A stretch of DNA of 64,000 nt from Streptomyces aculeolatus (GTDB lineage: Bacteria; Actinomycetota; Actinomycetes; Streptomycetales; Streptomycetaceae): positions 62,001 to 126,000 of the forward strand of contig NZ_JAINRD010000007.1 of the NCBI RefSeq assembly GCF_020400605.1, written 5' to 3'. Below are positions 10,050-19,278 of this stretch, one piece after another. The position numbers were made by a program, and so were the translations under genes. The notes beneath the pieces were generated by a model. It was not told the origin of the DNA and did not search any database. It saw nothing but the letters and a program-made list of their open reading frames with translations. The stretch's first letter is position 1. Each line of letters begins with the position of its first letter.

Positions 10050-10074
10050 TTCTTTGTGCCGGTCAGGGCGGGAC

Positions 10075-10103
10075 TGACACGTTTTCGAACCCCGCGGCGC
10101 TGT
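10075..10103 (+). promoter_or_regulatory. Predicted ECF-type promoter of the amidase gene
   Basis: TGACAC (10075-10080) and CGCTGT (10098-10103) are 17 bp apart and lie 53 bp before the preferred GTG start at 10156. The same motif pair recurs twice near the two ECF sigma genes. Assigning it to one of them is inference. Confidence 0.4.
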
Positions 10104-10155
10104 ACGGATGTCAAGCGTGAGCGAACGTCCCACGCGAGAACCGAAGGGGCGGAAT

Positions 10156-12849
10156 GTGAGTCCGCGTAGATCCCATGCGTACCGGCCGCTGAGCCTGCGC
10201 AGACGTGCCTGGCTGACCCTGGGCGCGGTCGTGCTCGGCGGCGCCGGCGTGATCACCGTCGCCGTGGCGGACCCCGGCTCCGGCTCCGGCGACCCGGCGG
10301 CGGCCGGGCTGGAGCCGCGCAAGCCGGCGGTGCACGGCGTCGACCTGACCGGTGACGGCGCCCGGAAGGAGGTGGACCGTACCGGGACCGAGCAGTTCTC
10401 CATGGTCGGCATCTCCTGGAGCAACGAGCGCCGCGACCTCGACGGCGCCGCCGAGGTGCGCACGCGCTCGGCCGAAACCGGCACCTGGAGCGACTGGCGC
10501 ACCCTCAGCACGGACGGCGGCCCGTCCGCCGACGACCTGACCGCCGGCATGCGCGGCAGCACCGAGCCGCTCTGGGTCGGCCCGTCGGACGGCGTGGAGG
10601 CGCGGGTCGTACGCGAGGACGGCACCAGCACGCCGCTGCCCGCCGGCATGGAGGTCGCCCTCGTCGACCCCGGTGTCACGCAGGAGGAGGCCGACGAGGC
10701 GCAGGCCGCCGGCGTCGGCACCGAGGCGGGCACGGAGACGGCACCGGTCGCGCAGGCGGCCGCGGTGAGCGCGCCGGAGTCCGCCGCGGGTTGGTCCGCG
10801 TCCTCGTACGCCGCCGACATGGCCCCCGCGGCCGCGGTCACCCAGGCCGACCCCGGCCCGGCGCCCGACTCGCCCGTCACCCCGCCGCCGGTGATCCGCC
10901 GCGCCGGCTGGGGCGCCGACGAGTCGCTGGTCGAGGACCCGCCGACGTACAACCCCGACGGCATCAAGGCCGCGTTCGTGCACCACACCGCGCAGGCCGT
11001 GAACTACTCGTGCGCCGAGTCCGCCGCCTTCGTCCGCGGCATCTTCCTCATGCACGTGAACGAGAACGGCTGGAACGACGTCGGCTACAACTTCCTCGTC
11101 GACAAGTGCGGCCGCATCTTCGAGGGCCGCGCCGGCGGCATCGACCAGCCGGTGCTGGGCGCGCACACCCTCAACTTCAACAGCCACTCCACCGGCATCT
11201 CCGTCCTCGGCGACTACCACACCTTCGGCCACCCCTCGCAGCCCGCGCTGGAAGCCGTCTCGCGCATCGCCGCATGGAAGCTCGGCCAGTACGGCGTGAG
11301 CCCCACCGGCAGCACGTCGCTGACGCCCATGAAGCTCGACGCGGACGACAACTTCATCCCCGCCGGCGCCCCTAAGACCATCAAGAACATCGCCGGCCAC
11401 AAGGACGGCAGGTTCCGCCCGGACGGCGCGGACGCGGACGTCAACGTCACCGCCTGCCCCGGCGACCGGCTGTACGCCAAGCTGGGCCAGATCCGCGCCC
11501 GCGCCGCCGCCCCCGGCGCCTCGCACGCCCTGCCCACCCGGGACTTCAACGGCGACGGCCGCGGCGACCTCGTCGCCGGCACCCCGCGGGCCAACGGCGG
11601 CGGGAAGACCGGCTCCGGCGCGGTGTTCGTCGTCCCCGGCGGCGAGAACGGCCCGGTGGCGAGCGCCAAGCGCAGCATCACCCAGAACAGCACCGGCGTG
11701 CCCGGCACGGCCGCGGCCGGCGACGCCTGGGGCACCGACACCGAGTGGGGCGACGTCAACAACGACGGCATCGCCGACCTCCTCGTGGGCGCCCCGAACA
11801 AGGACGACGCCACCGGCCACGCCGACGCCGGCGTGATCACCGTCCTGTACGGGCCGGGGCTCGACTCCGGGCAGAACCTCGTCCTCGGCGACGGCTTCTC
11901 GCCGACCGGCGCCAAGTTCGGCTCCGCGGTCGCCGCGGGCGACTTCGACGGCGACGGCCGTGACGAGGTGCTCGGCGTCGGCGCCGAGGCGTGGGCCACG
12001 CACGACCTGAACGGCAACGGCCGCGAGGGCTCGTTCCCGTACGAGACGGTGGGCTACCAGGACGCCGCCGTGGGCGACTTCAACCGCGACGGCTACGACG
12101 ACGCGGCGATCACCTACCGCGACCCGAGCGGCAAGGCGCGCCTCGACATCCTGCGCGGCACCCCGGTCGGGCTGGACACCACCGCGAACCTCGGGGTGCC
12201 GGGCGGCCGCTCGGTGGCCACCGGGGACGTCACCGGCGACGGCTTCGCCGACCTCGTCGTCGGCCAGCCCTTCCCGGGCGAGTCGTCGGCCAACACCGGC
12301 GGCCAGGTGACGCTGCTGAAGGGCTCCGCGAACGGGCTGACCACGACCGGCAAGCAGATCGTCCACCAGGGCACCGGCTCGGTGCCGGGCGCGTCCGAGG
12401 CCGGCGACGCGATGGGCTTCTCCGTCGCCGTCGGCGACGTGGACGCCAACGGCTACGCCGACGTCCTCGCCGGCGTCTACCGCGAGGACATGACCCGCGA
12501 CGGCGCCAACCGCGCCGACGCCGGCACGTCCCTGCTGCTGCGCGGCGGCTCCGCGGGGCTGTCGACGGCGTCCGGTTCGCCGAAGGCGTACCACCAGGAC
12601 ACCTCGGGGATCAGCGGCGTCAGCGAGAAGGGCGACCGGCTCGGCTCGTCGGTGGTGCTGGCGGACCTGTCCGGGTACGGGCGGGCCGACCTCGTCATCG
12701 GCGTGATCGGCGAGGACGCCTACGACGGCACGCTGCTCCAGCTCGACAGCGGCAGCCAGGGCGTATCGGCGTCGGGCGCCGTGTACTACGGCAAGTCCGC
12801 GCTGGGCACGCCCGCCGCGGGCCGGCTGGGGGTGGAACTGGCGCCGTGA
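10156..12849 (+). CDS. Secreted N-acetylmuramoyl-L-alanine amidase with FG-GAP repeats
   Basis: About 897 residues. An Arg-rich start and one hydrophobic segment (TLGAVVLGGAGVITVAVA) give export or anchoring. A linker and Ala-rich stretch lead to an amidase_2/PGRP domain at about residues 250-430: RRAGWGADESL, VHHTAQAVNYSC, GYNFLVDKCGRIFEGRAGG, and the zinc-ligand region ending in VTACPGDRLY. The C-terminal 430 residues are FG-GAP beta-propeller repeats with calcium-type loops such as DFNGDGRGDL, DVNNDGIADL, DFDGDGRDEV and DVTGDGFADL. GTG 10156 is preferred because AAGGGG lies just upstream; ATG 10108 would add 16 residues. The enzyme would cleave the sugar-peptide bond of peptidoglycan outside the cell. 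Confidence 0.88.
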   Translation: MSPRRSHAYRPLSLRRRAWLTLGAVVLGGAGVITVAVADPGSGSGDPAAAGLEPRKPAVHGVDLTGDGARKEVDRTGTEQFSMVGISWSNERRDLDGAAEVRTRSAETGTWSDWRTLSTDGGPSADDLTAGMRGSTEPLWVGPSDGVEARVVREDGTSTPLPAGMEVALVDPGVTQEEADEAQAAGVGTEAGTETAPVAQAAAVSAPESAAGWSASSYAADMAPAAAVTQADPGPAPDSPVTPPPVIRRAGWGADESLVEDPPTYNPDGIKAAFVHHTAQAVNYSCAESAAFVRGIFLMHVNENGWNDVGYNFLVDKCGRIFEGRAGGIDQPVLGAHTLNFNSHSTGISVLGDYHTFGHPSQPALEAVSRIAAWKLGQYGVSPTGSTSLTPMKLDADDNFIPAGAPKTIKNIAGHKDGRFRPDGADADVNVTACPGDRLYAKLGQIRARAAAPGASHALPTRDFNGDGRGDLVAGTPRANGGGKTGSGAVFVVPGGENGPVASAKRSITQNSTGVPGTAAAGDAWGTDTEWGDVNNDGIADLLVGAPNKDDATGHADAGVITVLYGPGLDSGQNLVLGDGFSPTGAKFGSAVAAGDFDGDGRDEVLGVGAEAWATHDLNGNGREGSFPYETVGYQDAAVGDFNRDGYDDAAITYRDPSGKARLDILRGTPVGLDTTANLGVPGGRSVATGDVTGDGFADLVVGQPFPGESSANTGGQVTLLKGSANGLTTTGKQIVHQGTGSVPGASEAGDAMGFSVAVGDVDANGYADVLAGVYREDMTRDGANRADAGTSLLLRGGSAGLSTASGSPKAYHQDTSGISGVSEKGDRLGSSVVLADLSGYGRADLVIGVIGEDAYDGTLLQLDSGSQGVSASGAVYYGKSALGTPAAGRLGVELAP

Positions 12850-12876
12850 GGCGCTGACACCCGGCACCTCCGCCGG

Positions 12877-12912
12877 CGAGGGGCCGTCCCGCGGAAGCCG
12901 GGCGGCCCCTCG
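12877..12912. terminator. Terminator hairpin between convergent genes
   Basis: CGAGGGGCCG (12877-12886) pairs perfectly with CGGCCCCTCG (12903-12912) across a 16-nt loop. It starts 28 bp after the amidase stop codon and can serve the amidase, with the convergent hexosaminidase on the other side. Confidence 0.65.
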
Positions 12913-13011
12913 TACGTACGCGCGGCGGCAGGTCCCGTACGGGCCGGGGTCCGCGGCGCACGGCCGCGGACCCGCGGCGTACGCGGCCGGGCCGCCCCTC
13001 CCCGTGCGCCC

Positions 13012-14820
13012 TCAGCCCCCGTCCCTCACCACCCGCGCCAGGTCCGCGAACTCCCCCCACGCCAGCCGCGGCTCGCGCGGATCCCACACCTTCTGCGCCA
13101 GCGCCGCCAGCGGCAGCCTGACGCCCTTCGCAATCTGCCCCGGTGTCTGGGCATCGGCGACGTCCCCCCACACCGCGAAACGGGCGCCCAGCACCTTCTC
13201 CGGCCCCGCCAGCCGCTTCGGCACCGGCCGGGTGCCGCGCAGCACCGCGGGAGTCCACTCCTCGTAGATCCGCTCGCCCGTGGGGTACGTGAAGTCGTTG
13301 GGCTCGCCCAGGACGTAGTACAGGTACTCGTCGTTGAGGTTGACCAGCCGGCGGCCGTCCTCCAGGAACGCCTGCGGGTCGCGCGCGAACGCCTCCTTGC
13401 CCGTCCAGTACTCGACCTCCCGGTCCCGGTCGGGGCCGGTCTTCGCGCCCGGGATGAAGCCGTCGTTCCACGCCTTGACCTTCTTGCCCTGCTTTTTGAC
13501 CGTGTCCGCCCGCTCGTTGAGCCAGTCGGCGTTGAGGTCCGCAACGGCCGCGCCCGCGCCGTGGCGGTCGCGGGCGGCGGCTGCCAGGTGCGGGTAGCGG
13601 GCCTCGGGATCGCTGGACATCAGCGCGACGTACTCGTCCCCGCCGATGTGCATGTACGGGCCGGGGAAGAGCCGCGCGTACTCCGTCAGCAGGTCGTCCA
13701 CGAGCCGGGCCGCGCGCGGCTTGGAGATGTCGATCGCCCCCTCCACCGGGGTGCCTTCGGGGGTCTTCAGCTGGAGGCCGGGGTGGGCGCCGAGGACGGC
13801 GCCGAGGTGGCCGGGGGAGTCGATCTCGGGGATGACCGTGATGTGCAGGTCGGCGGCGAGTTCGACGATGTCCCCGACCTCGGCCTTGGTGAGGTGCGGC
13901 TCGGAGACCACCTCGGGGTGGCTGTCGCTCTCGATCCGGAACGCCTGGTCGTCGGAGAGGTGGAGGTGGAGCTGGTTGAGCTTGAGGTCGGCCATCTCCC
14001 GGACGCGGTCGGACAGCCACGCGGCGCTGAAGTGCTTGCGGGCGATGTCGACCATGAACCCGCGCTGCGGCCGGTCGGGCCGGTCGTCGATGCGGCCGGG
14101 CGGTACGCCGCCGTCGGCGCGGGCGGCCTGGAGGAGGGTGCGGGTGCCGTAGAAGACGCCGGTGTCGGTGGCGGCGGTGACGGTGGCGCGGCCGTCGGCG
14201 ACGTCGATGCGGTACGCCTCGGGGCCGCCGGCGCGGCCGGGTTCGACGCGGAGGCGGACGTCGCCCGGGAGCTGCCCGAGCGCGGTGCCCCCGCCGTCGT
14301 CGCCGTCCCCGTTCCCGTCGTCCCCGCCCCCGCTGCCGCCGTCGTCGTCCGCGTAGCGCATGCCGAGTTCGCCGGCGAGGCGCATGGACTCGTCGGTCAG
14401 CTCGGCGTCCTCGGCGACGACGCGGGCCCGCTCCGCGGGCCGCCAGCCGGTGCCCCCGGCGCGCTCCCAGGAGCGGACGGCGGGGATGGTGCGGGGGTCG
14501 GGGAGCGGCTTCGCGCGGTCGGCGCGGGACGCGTCGGTGCGGTCGCCTCCGGCGGTGGGCGCGGCCGTGCCGTCCTGCGCGCTGCGGTGGGCGGCGGCGC
14601 CGCGCTCGGGGCCGCCGTCGCCGTCCCCGCCGTCGAGTACGGGGCGCAGCGCGAGGAGGACGGCGGCGGTGGCCAGCGCGGTGGCCAGCGCCCAGTACAG
14701 CGCGCGCCGGGGGCCCCGCAGGGCGCGGAGCGGCCCGGCGGGGCGGCCGTCGGGCCTGCGGGCGTGCCGGCCGGCGGGGGACCGGCGCGGCGGGCGGGGC
14801 GTACGCGGCGGGAATCGCAT
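13012..14820 (-). CDS. Beta-N-acetylhexosaminidase, glycoside hydrolase family 20
   Basis: 602 residues. A Pro/Arg-rich N-terminus and a hydrophobic segment near residues 42-60 (LYWALATALATAAVLLAL) suggest a membrane-anchored or secreted enzyme. A GH20b-type domain spans about residues 105-240. The catalytic barrel starts with RGFMVDIARKHFSAAWL and carries the diagnostic HIGGDEY, whose Asp-Glu pair (about residues 395-396) polarises the substrate acetamido group and acts as acid. LHLHLSDDQAFRIE is also typical. The enzyme removes terminal GlcNAc or GalNAc from chitin or wall fragments. A Gly/Asp repeat around residues 150-165 looks like an expansion. The neighbouring amidase suggests a shared role in cell-wall turnover. 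Confidence 0.9.
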   Translation of the reverse strand: MRFPPRTPRPPRRSPAGRHARRPDGRPAGPLRALRGPRRALYWALATALATAAVLLALRPVLDGGDGDGGPERGAAAHRSAQDGTAAPTAGGDRTDASRADRAKPLPDPRTIPAVRSWERAGGTGWRPAERARVVAEDAELTDESMRLAGELGMRYADDDGGSGGGDDGNGDGDDGGGTALGQLPGDVRLRVEPGRAGGPEAYRIDVADGRATVTAATDTGVFYGTRTLLQAARADGGVPPGRIDDRPDRPQRGFMVDIARKHFSAAWLSDRVREMADLKLNQLHLHLSDDQAFRIESDSHPEVVSEPHLTKAEVGDIVELAADLHITVIPEIDSPGHLGAVLGAHPGLQLKTPEGTPVEGAIDISKPRAARLVDDLLTEYARLFPGPYMHIGGDEYVALMSSDPEARYPHLAAAARDRHGAGAAVADLNADWLNERADTVKKQGKKVKAWNDGFIPGAKTGPDRDREVEYWTGKEAFARDPQAFLEDGRRLVNLNDEYLYYVLGEPNDFTYPTGERIYEEWTPAVLRGTRPVPKRLAGPEKVLGARFAVWGDVADAQTPGQIAKGVRLPLAALAQKVWDPREPRLAWGEFADLARVVRDGG

Positions 14821-14987
14821 GGGTGGGGACCTCCCGGGGGACCACGGCAGCGCGTGGGGTGATCAGGACTCCGTCGACTCGCTCCCGGCAAACCTCCTCA
14901 TACGGGTGAACACTCGGCCGCCGCCACCGGAACGTTCGGTTCCGGCCGTTAGCGTGGCGCAGCGCTGTTCGACCGTAACCGTCCCCG

Positions 14988-15554
14988 GTGCGCCACCGCG
15001 CACCCGGCACGCCCCAGGGAGCCACCCTGCCGACACCCGCCCCCCGTGCGACCCGCGCCGCCCCTCCAGCCGCCGACCCCGTCCGCCTGGCGGACTTCAA
15101 CGCGGCCCCCGCCCCGGACGCCGAGCAGGCGCTCCTCGGCTGCCTCGACGACCGGCACTGGGCCCGCCGCCTCACCGCCCACCGCCCGTACCCCGACCTC
15201 GACGCCCTGCTCGCCGCCGCCGACGAGGCCAGCTACGACCTGGCCCCCGGCGCCGTCGCGGGCGCGCTGACCGACGAGGCGACGGCCCTGCCCCCCGCCG
15301 CGGGCCCCGCCGAGCGGACGGCGCTGCGGGCGGCGCACGCCGCGTACGAGAGCCGCTTCGGCCACTGCTTCGTCCTGTGCCTCGACGACTGCCCCGAGGA
15401 CGAGCGCCTGGACCGCACCCTGGCCGCCATCCGCACCCGCCTCGGCAACGAACCCGACGAGGAACGCCTCGTCGCCGCCGACGAACTCCGCCGCCGGGCC
15501 CGCGCCCGCCTCACCCGGCTCCTCGCCCCGGGTGCCGGGTTGCCCCGTACCTGA
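14988..15554 (+). CDS. Diverged OHCU-decarboxylase-like protein
   Basis: 188 residues with the outline of 2-oxo-4-hydroxy-4-carboxy-5-ureidoimidazoline decarboxylase (UraD, urate catabolism): an N-terminal LADFNAAPA, a central ALLGCLDDRHWARRLTAHRPY, AAYESRFGHCFVLCLDD in the place of the family's FG-F segment, and a C-terminal IRTRLGN...AADELRRRARARL. The catalytic HPRIG motif expected between these blocks is missing; the equivalent stretch reads AGALTDEATAL. The protein may therefore have lost the decarboxylase reaction or act on something else. GTG 14988 has no clear ribosome-binding site. It diverges from the hexosaminidase and precedes sdhC by 256 bp. No other urate-pathway gene is in view. 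Confidence 0.65.
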   Translation: MRHRAPGTPQGATLPTPAPRATRAAPPAADPVRLADFNAAPAPDAEQALLGCLDDRHWARRLTAHRPYPDLDALLAAADEASYDLAPGAVAGALTDEATALPPAAGPAERTALRAAHAAYESRFGHCFVLCLDDCPEDERLDRTLAAIRTRLGNEPDEERLVAADELRRRARARLTRLLAPGAGLPRT

Positions 15555-15810
15555 CAACGGATTCGCGCCACGCGCCCCGCGGCGGAACCGGCCGCAAAAG
15601 GGGCGCAACCACCCGGATCTCCACGCCTGCCAGCGCCGTTAGGCCACGCGCGTGCCTGATTGATCACACCTGCACCCCCATGACCGGTGTGCCGACGCAC
15701 CGTCGCTACGATGGCGAAGGCCGGAGGACCGTACCCGGCCGGGTCATGACCGACAGGCGGAACCCGAGCCCTGACGGCCGGCCCCCGATCAGTTTCCGGA
15801 GGGTTTTTCC

Positions 15811-16191
15811 GTGCCGGCTGGAACGCTCTACCGCGGCCGGGAAGGCATGTGGTCCTGGGTGGCGCACCGCGTCACCGGCGTCCTCATCTTCTTCTTCCTG
15901 TTCGTCCACGTCCTCGACACCGCCCTGGTGCGGGTGTCACCCGAGGCGTACGACGACGTGGTGGCCACGTACAAGACGCCGATCGTGTCGCTGCTGGAGT
16001 ACGGGCTCGTCGCCGCCGTCCTCTTCCACGCACTCAACGGGCTGCGCGTCGTCGCCGTCGACTTCTGGTCGAAGGGCGTCCGGCTGCAGAAGCCGATGCT
16101 GTGGACCGTGGTCGGGATCTGGGCGGTGCTGATGGCCGGGGCGATCTATCCGGTGCTCGGCCACGCCGCGCGCGAGCTGTTCGGGAGCTGA
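15811..16191 (+). CDS. sdhC: Succinate dehydrogenase cytochrome b subunit
   Basis: 126 residues with three transmembrane helices: about residues 20-40 (VTGVLIFFFLFVHVL), 58-80 (LLEYGLVAAVLFHALNG) and 97-115. It is one of the two membrane anchors of respiratory complex II, passing electrons from the iron-sulfur subunit to quinone. The conserved HRVTG and the helix-1 and helix-2 histidines are candidate haem or quinone ligands. GTG 15811 is supported by GGAGGG about 8 nt upstream. The stop codon overlaps the sdhD start (TGATG), so the two are coupled. First gene of sdhC-D-A-B. The 256 bp upstream contain a possible -10 (TACGAT, 15707-15712). Confidence 0.95.
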   Translation: MPAGTLYRGREGMWSWVAHRVTGVLIFFFLFVHVLDTALVRVSPEAYDDVVATYKTPIVSLLEYGLVAAVLFHALNGLRVVAVDFWSKGVRLQKPMLWTVVGIWAVLMAGAIYPVLGHAARELFGS

Positions 16192-16673
16192 TGACCATGG
16201 CCACCTCCGACGTCGAGCTGACCGGCTCCACCGCCGCGTACTCCGCCGACAACCCCGCGCCGCTCATCGAGCCGCCCCGCGCCCGCACCCCGCGCACCGC
16301 CCGCTCCACCTCCCGAACCCGCACCAACTTCGAGCTGTACGGCTGGGTGTTCATGCGGCTGTCGGGGATCGTGCTCGCGGTCCTCGTCGTCGGCCACCTG
16401 CTGATCCAGCTGGTGCTGGACGGCGGTGTCAGCAAGGTCAGCTTCGCCTTCGTCGCCGGCCGCTGGGCGTCCCCGTTCTGGCAGGGTTGGGACCTGCTCA
16501 TGCTCTGGCTCGCGATGCTGCACGGCGCCAACGGGCTGCGCACGGTCATCAACGACTACGCCGAGCGCGACGGCACCCGCTTCTGGCTGAAGATGCTGCT
16601 GTACGCCGCCACGGTCTTCACCGTCCTCCTGGGCACGTTGGTGATCTTCACCTTCGACCCGAACATCCGCTGA
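16191..16673 (+). CDS. sdhD: Succinate dehydrogenase hydrophobic membrane anchor
   Basis: 160 residues. About 45 N-terminal residues are hydrophilic and rich in Pro, Thr and Arg, followed by three transmembrane helices (around residues 57-80, 97-118 and 133-155). GHLLIQL in helix 1 and MLHGANGLRTVIND in helix 2 hold the conserved His and Arg of the quinone-side anchor. The start overlaps the sdhC stop codon (TGATG at 16189-16193); a second in-frame ATG six bases later is also possible. With SdhC it binds SdhA and SdhB to the membrane and forms the quinone site. Confidence 0.93.
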   Translation: MTMATSDVELTGSTAAYSADNPAPLIEPPRARTPRTARSTSRTRTNFELYGWVFMRLSGIVLAVLVVGHLLIQLVLDGGVSKVSFAFVAGRWASPFWQGWDLLMLWLAMLHGANGLRTVINDYAERDGTRFWLKMLLYAATVFTVLLGTLVIFTFDPNIR

Positions 16674-16694
16674 CGCGGCGAAGAGGTTCCCCTC

Positions 16695-18449
16695 ATGCAG
16701 ATCCACAAGTACGACACCGTGATCGTCGGCGCGGGCGGCGCGGGCATGCGCGCCGCCATCGAGGCGACGAAGCGCAGCCGCACCGCCGTGCTGACCAAGC
16801 TGTACCCGACGCGCTCCCACACCGGCGCCGCGCAGGGCGGCATGGCCGCCGCCCTCGCGAACGTCGAGGAGGACAACTGGGAGTGGCACACGTTCGACAC
16901 CATCAAGGGCGGTGACTACCTGGTCGACCAGGACGCCGCCGAGATCCTGGCGAAGGAGGCCATCGACGCGGTCCTCGACCTGGAGAAAATGGGCCTGCCT
17001 TTCAACCGCACCCCGCAGGGCCGCATCGACCAGCGCCGCTTCGGCGGCCACTCGCGCAACCACGGCGAGGCGCCGGTGCGGCGCGCGTGCTACGCGGCGG
17101 ACCGCACCGGCCACATGATCCTGCAGACGCTCTACCAGAACTGTGTGAAGGAGGGCGTGGAGTTCTTCAACGAGTTCTACGTCCTCGACCAGCTCATCGT
17201 CGAGGTCGACGGGGTCAAGCGGTCGGCCGGCGTGGTCGCCTACGAGCTGGCGACCGGCGAGATCCACGTCTTCCAGGCCAAGGCCGTCGTCTACGCCTCG
17301 GGCGGCAACGGCAAGTTCTTCAAGGTCACCTCGAACGCCCACACCCTGACCGGCGACGGCCAGGCGTCGGTGTTCCGGCGCGGGCTGCCGCTGGAGGACA
17401 TGGAGTTCTTCCAGTTCCACCCGACGGGCATCTGGCGGATGGGCATCCTCCTCACCGAGGGCGCGCGCGGCGAGGGCGGCATCCTGCGCAACAAGGACGG
17501 CGAGCGCTTCATGGAGAAGTACGCGCCCGTCATGAAGGACCTCGCCTCGCGCGACGTCGTCTCCCGTGCGATCTACACCGAGATCCGCGAGGGCCGCGGC
17601 TGCGGCCCCGAGGGCGACCACGTCTACCTGGACCTCACGCACCTGCCGCCGGAGCAGCTCGACGCGAAGCTGCCGGACATCACGGAGTTCGCGCGCACGT
17701 ACCTGGGGATCGAGCCGTACACCGACCCGATCCCGATCCAGCCGACCGCGCACTACGCGATGGGCGGCATCCCCACCAACGTGCGCGGCGAGGTCCTGGC
17801 GGACAACACCACGGTCGTCCCCGGGCTGTACGCGGCCGGGGAGGTCGCCTGCGTCTCCGTGCACGGCGCCAACCGCCTGGGCACCAACTCGCTGCTCGAC
17901 ATCAACGTCTTCGGCCGCCGCGCGGGCATCGCCGCGGCGGAGTACGCGGCGACCGCGGACCACGTCGAACTGCCGGAGGACCCGGAGGCGTTCGTGGTCG
18001 GCGAGGTGGAGCGGCTGCGCGACGCCTCGGGCAGGGAGCGGGTGGCGGAGCTGCGGCGCGAGCTGCAGGAGACGATGGACAAGAACGTGATGGTCTTCCG
18101 CACGGAGCAGACCATCAAGGAGGCGGTCGAGAAGCTCGCGGAGCTGCGCGCGCGGTACAAGAACGTGAGCATCCAGGACAAGGGCCGGCGCTTCAACACC
18201 GACCTGCTGGAGGCGATCGAGCTGGGCAACCTGCTCGACCTGGCCGAGGTCATGGCGATCTCCGCGCTCGCCCGCAAGGAGTCCCGGGGCGGCCACTACC
18301 GCGAGGACTACCCGAACCGCGACGACGTCAACTTCATGCGCCACACCATGGCGTACCGCGAGGTCGGCGACGACGGCACGGAGACCGTCCGGCTCGACTA
18401 CAAGCCGGTCGTGCAGACCCGCTACCAGCCGATGGAGCGTAAGTACTGA
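16695..18449 (+). CDS. sdhA: Succinate dehydrogenase flavoprotein subunit
   Basis: 584 residues, the usual SdhA length. The N-terminal FAD-binding fold reads [17 protein letters not shown], and the covalent-FAD histidine lies in [12 protein letters not shown]. Substrate-site segments [18 protein letters not shown] and [10 protein letters not shown] are intact, as is the [20 protein letters not shown] segment. It oxidises succinate to fumarate in the citric-acid cycle. It starts 21 bp after sdhD and overlaps sdhB (TGATG), so the operon is tightly coupled. Confidence 0.97.
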   Translation: MQIHKYDTVIVGAGGAGMRAAIEATKRSRTAVLTKLYPTRSHTGAAQGGMAAALANVEEDNWEWHTFDTIKGGDYLVDQDAAEILAKEAIDAVLDLEKMGLPFNRTPQGRIDQRRFGGHSRNHGEAPVRRACYAADRTGHMILQTLYQNCVKEGVEFFNEFYVLDQLIVEVDGVKRSAGVVAYELATGEIHVFQAKAVVYASGGNGKFFKVTSNAHTLTGDGQASVFRRGLPLEDMEFFQFHPTGIWRMGILLTEGARGEGGILRNKDGERFMEKYAPVMKDLASRDVVSRAIYTEIREGRGCGPEGDHVYLDLTHLPPEQLDAKLPDITEFARTYLGIEPYTDPIPIQPTAHYAMGGIPTNVRGEVLADNTTVVPGLYAAGEVACVSVHGANRLGTNSLLDINVFGRRAGIAAAEYAATADHVELPEDPEAFVVGEVERLRDASGRERVAELRRELQETMDKNVMVFRTEQTIKEAVEKLAELRARYKNVSIQDKGRRFNTDLLEAIELGNLLDLAEVMAISALARKESRGGHYREDYPNRDDVNFMRHTMAYREVGDDGTETVRLDYKPVVQTRYQPMERKY

Positions 18450-19216
18450 TGGCAACACCCGTGATGGACAAGGTCGAAGCCGAGTCCCCCGAGCCGGCGG
18501 ACTCCCCGTACATCACCGCGACGTTCCGCATCCGCAGGTTCAACCCGGAGGCGGCGGCGGAGGCGTACTGGGAGGACTTCCAGGTCGAGATCGACCCGAA
18601 GGAGCGGGTCCTCGACGCGCTGCACAAGATCAAGTGGGACATGGACGGCACGCTGACGTTCCGCCGCTCCTGCGCCCACGGCATCTGCGGCTCCGACGCG
18701 ATGCGCATCAACGGCCGCAACCGGCTGGCGTGCAAGACCCTGATCAAGGACCTGGCACCGGAGAAGCCCATCACCGTGGAGCCGATCAAGGGCCTGACGG
18801 TGCAGAAGGACCTGATCGTCGACATGGAGCCGTTCTTCCAGGCGTACCGCGACGTGATGCCGTTCCTGGTCTCCCACGGCAACGAGCCGACGCGCGAACG
18901 CCTCCAGTCGGCGGCGGACCGCGAACGCTTCGACGACACGACGAAGTGCATCCTGTGCGCGGCGTGCACCAGTTCGTGCCCGGTCTACTGGAACGACGGC
19001 CAGTACTTCGGCCCGGCGGCGATCGTGAACGCCCACCGCTTCATCTTCGACAGCAGGGACGAGGCGGGTGAGCAGCGCCTGGAGATCCTGAACGACAGGG
19101 ACGGGGTGTGGCGCTGCCGCACGACGTTCAACTGCACGGACGCATGCCCCCGCGGCATCGAGGTGACGAAGGCGATCCAGGAGGTGAAGCGGGCGCTGAT
19201 CACGCGCCGCTTCTAG
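18449..19216 (+). CDS. sdhB: Succinate dehydrogenase iron-sulfur subunit
   Basis: 255 residues. The N-terminal [2Fe-2S] ferredoxin domain has SCAHGICGSDAM and a later LACKT; the third ligand is Asp, as in E. coli SdhB. The C-terminal domain has CILCAACTSSCPVYW and CRTTFNCTDACPRGI, which bind the [4Fe-4S] and [3Fe-4S] clusters. It carries electrons from SdhA to the membrane anchors. Its ATG overlaps the sdhA stop codon. A short CCCCGG repeat follows the stop at 19224-19247. Confidence 0.97.
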   Translation: MATPVMDKVEAESPEPADSPYITATFRIRRFNPEAAAEAYWEDFQVEIDPKERVLDALHKIKWDMDGTLTFRRSCAHGICGSDAMRINGRNRLACKTLIKDLAPEKPITVEPIKGLTVQKDLIVDMEPFFQAYRDVMPFLVSHGNEPTRERLQSAADRERFDDTTKCILCAACTSSCPVYWNDGQYFGPAAIVNAHRFIFDSRDEAGEQRLEILNDRDGVWRCRTTFNCTDACPRGIEVTKAIQEVKRALITRRF

Positions 19217-19278
19217 AAGCTTCACCCCCGGCCCCGGCCCCGGCCCCGCTCGCGGCGGACGCCTGGGCCGGGCGCAGC

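Noticed and set aside
10111..12867. Very long open frame on the minus strand opposite the amidase
   Set aside because: Its translation is low-complexity and Val/Ala/Gly/Arg-rich with no domains; it is the mirror of a strongly codon-biased high-GC gene on the plus strand.
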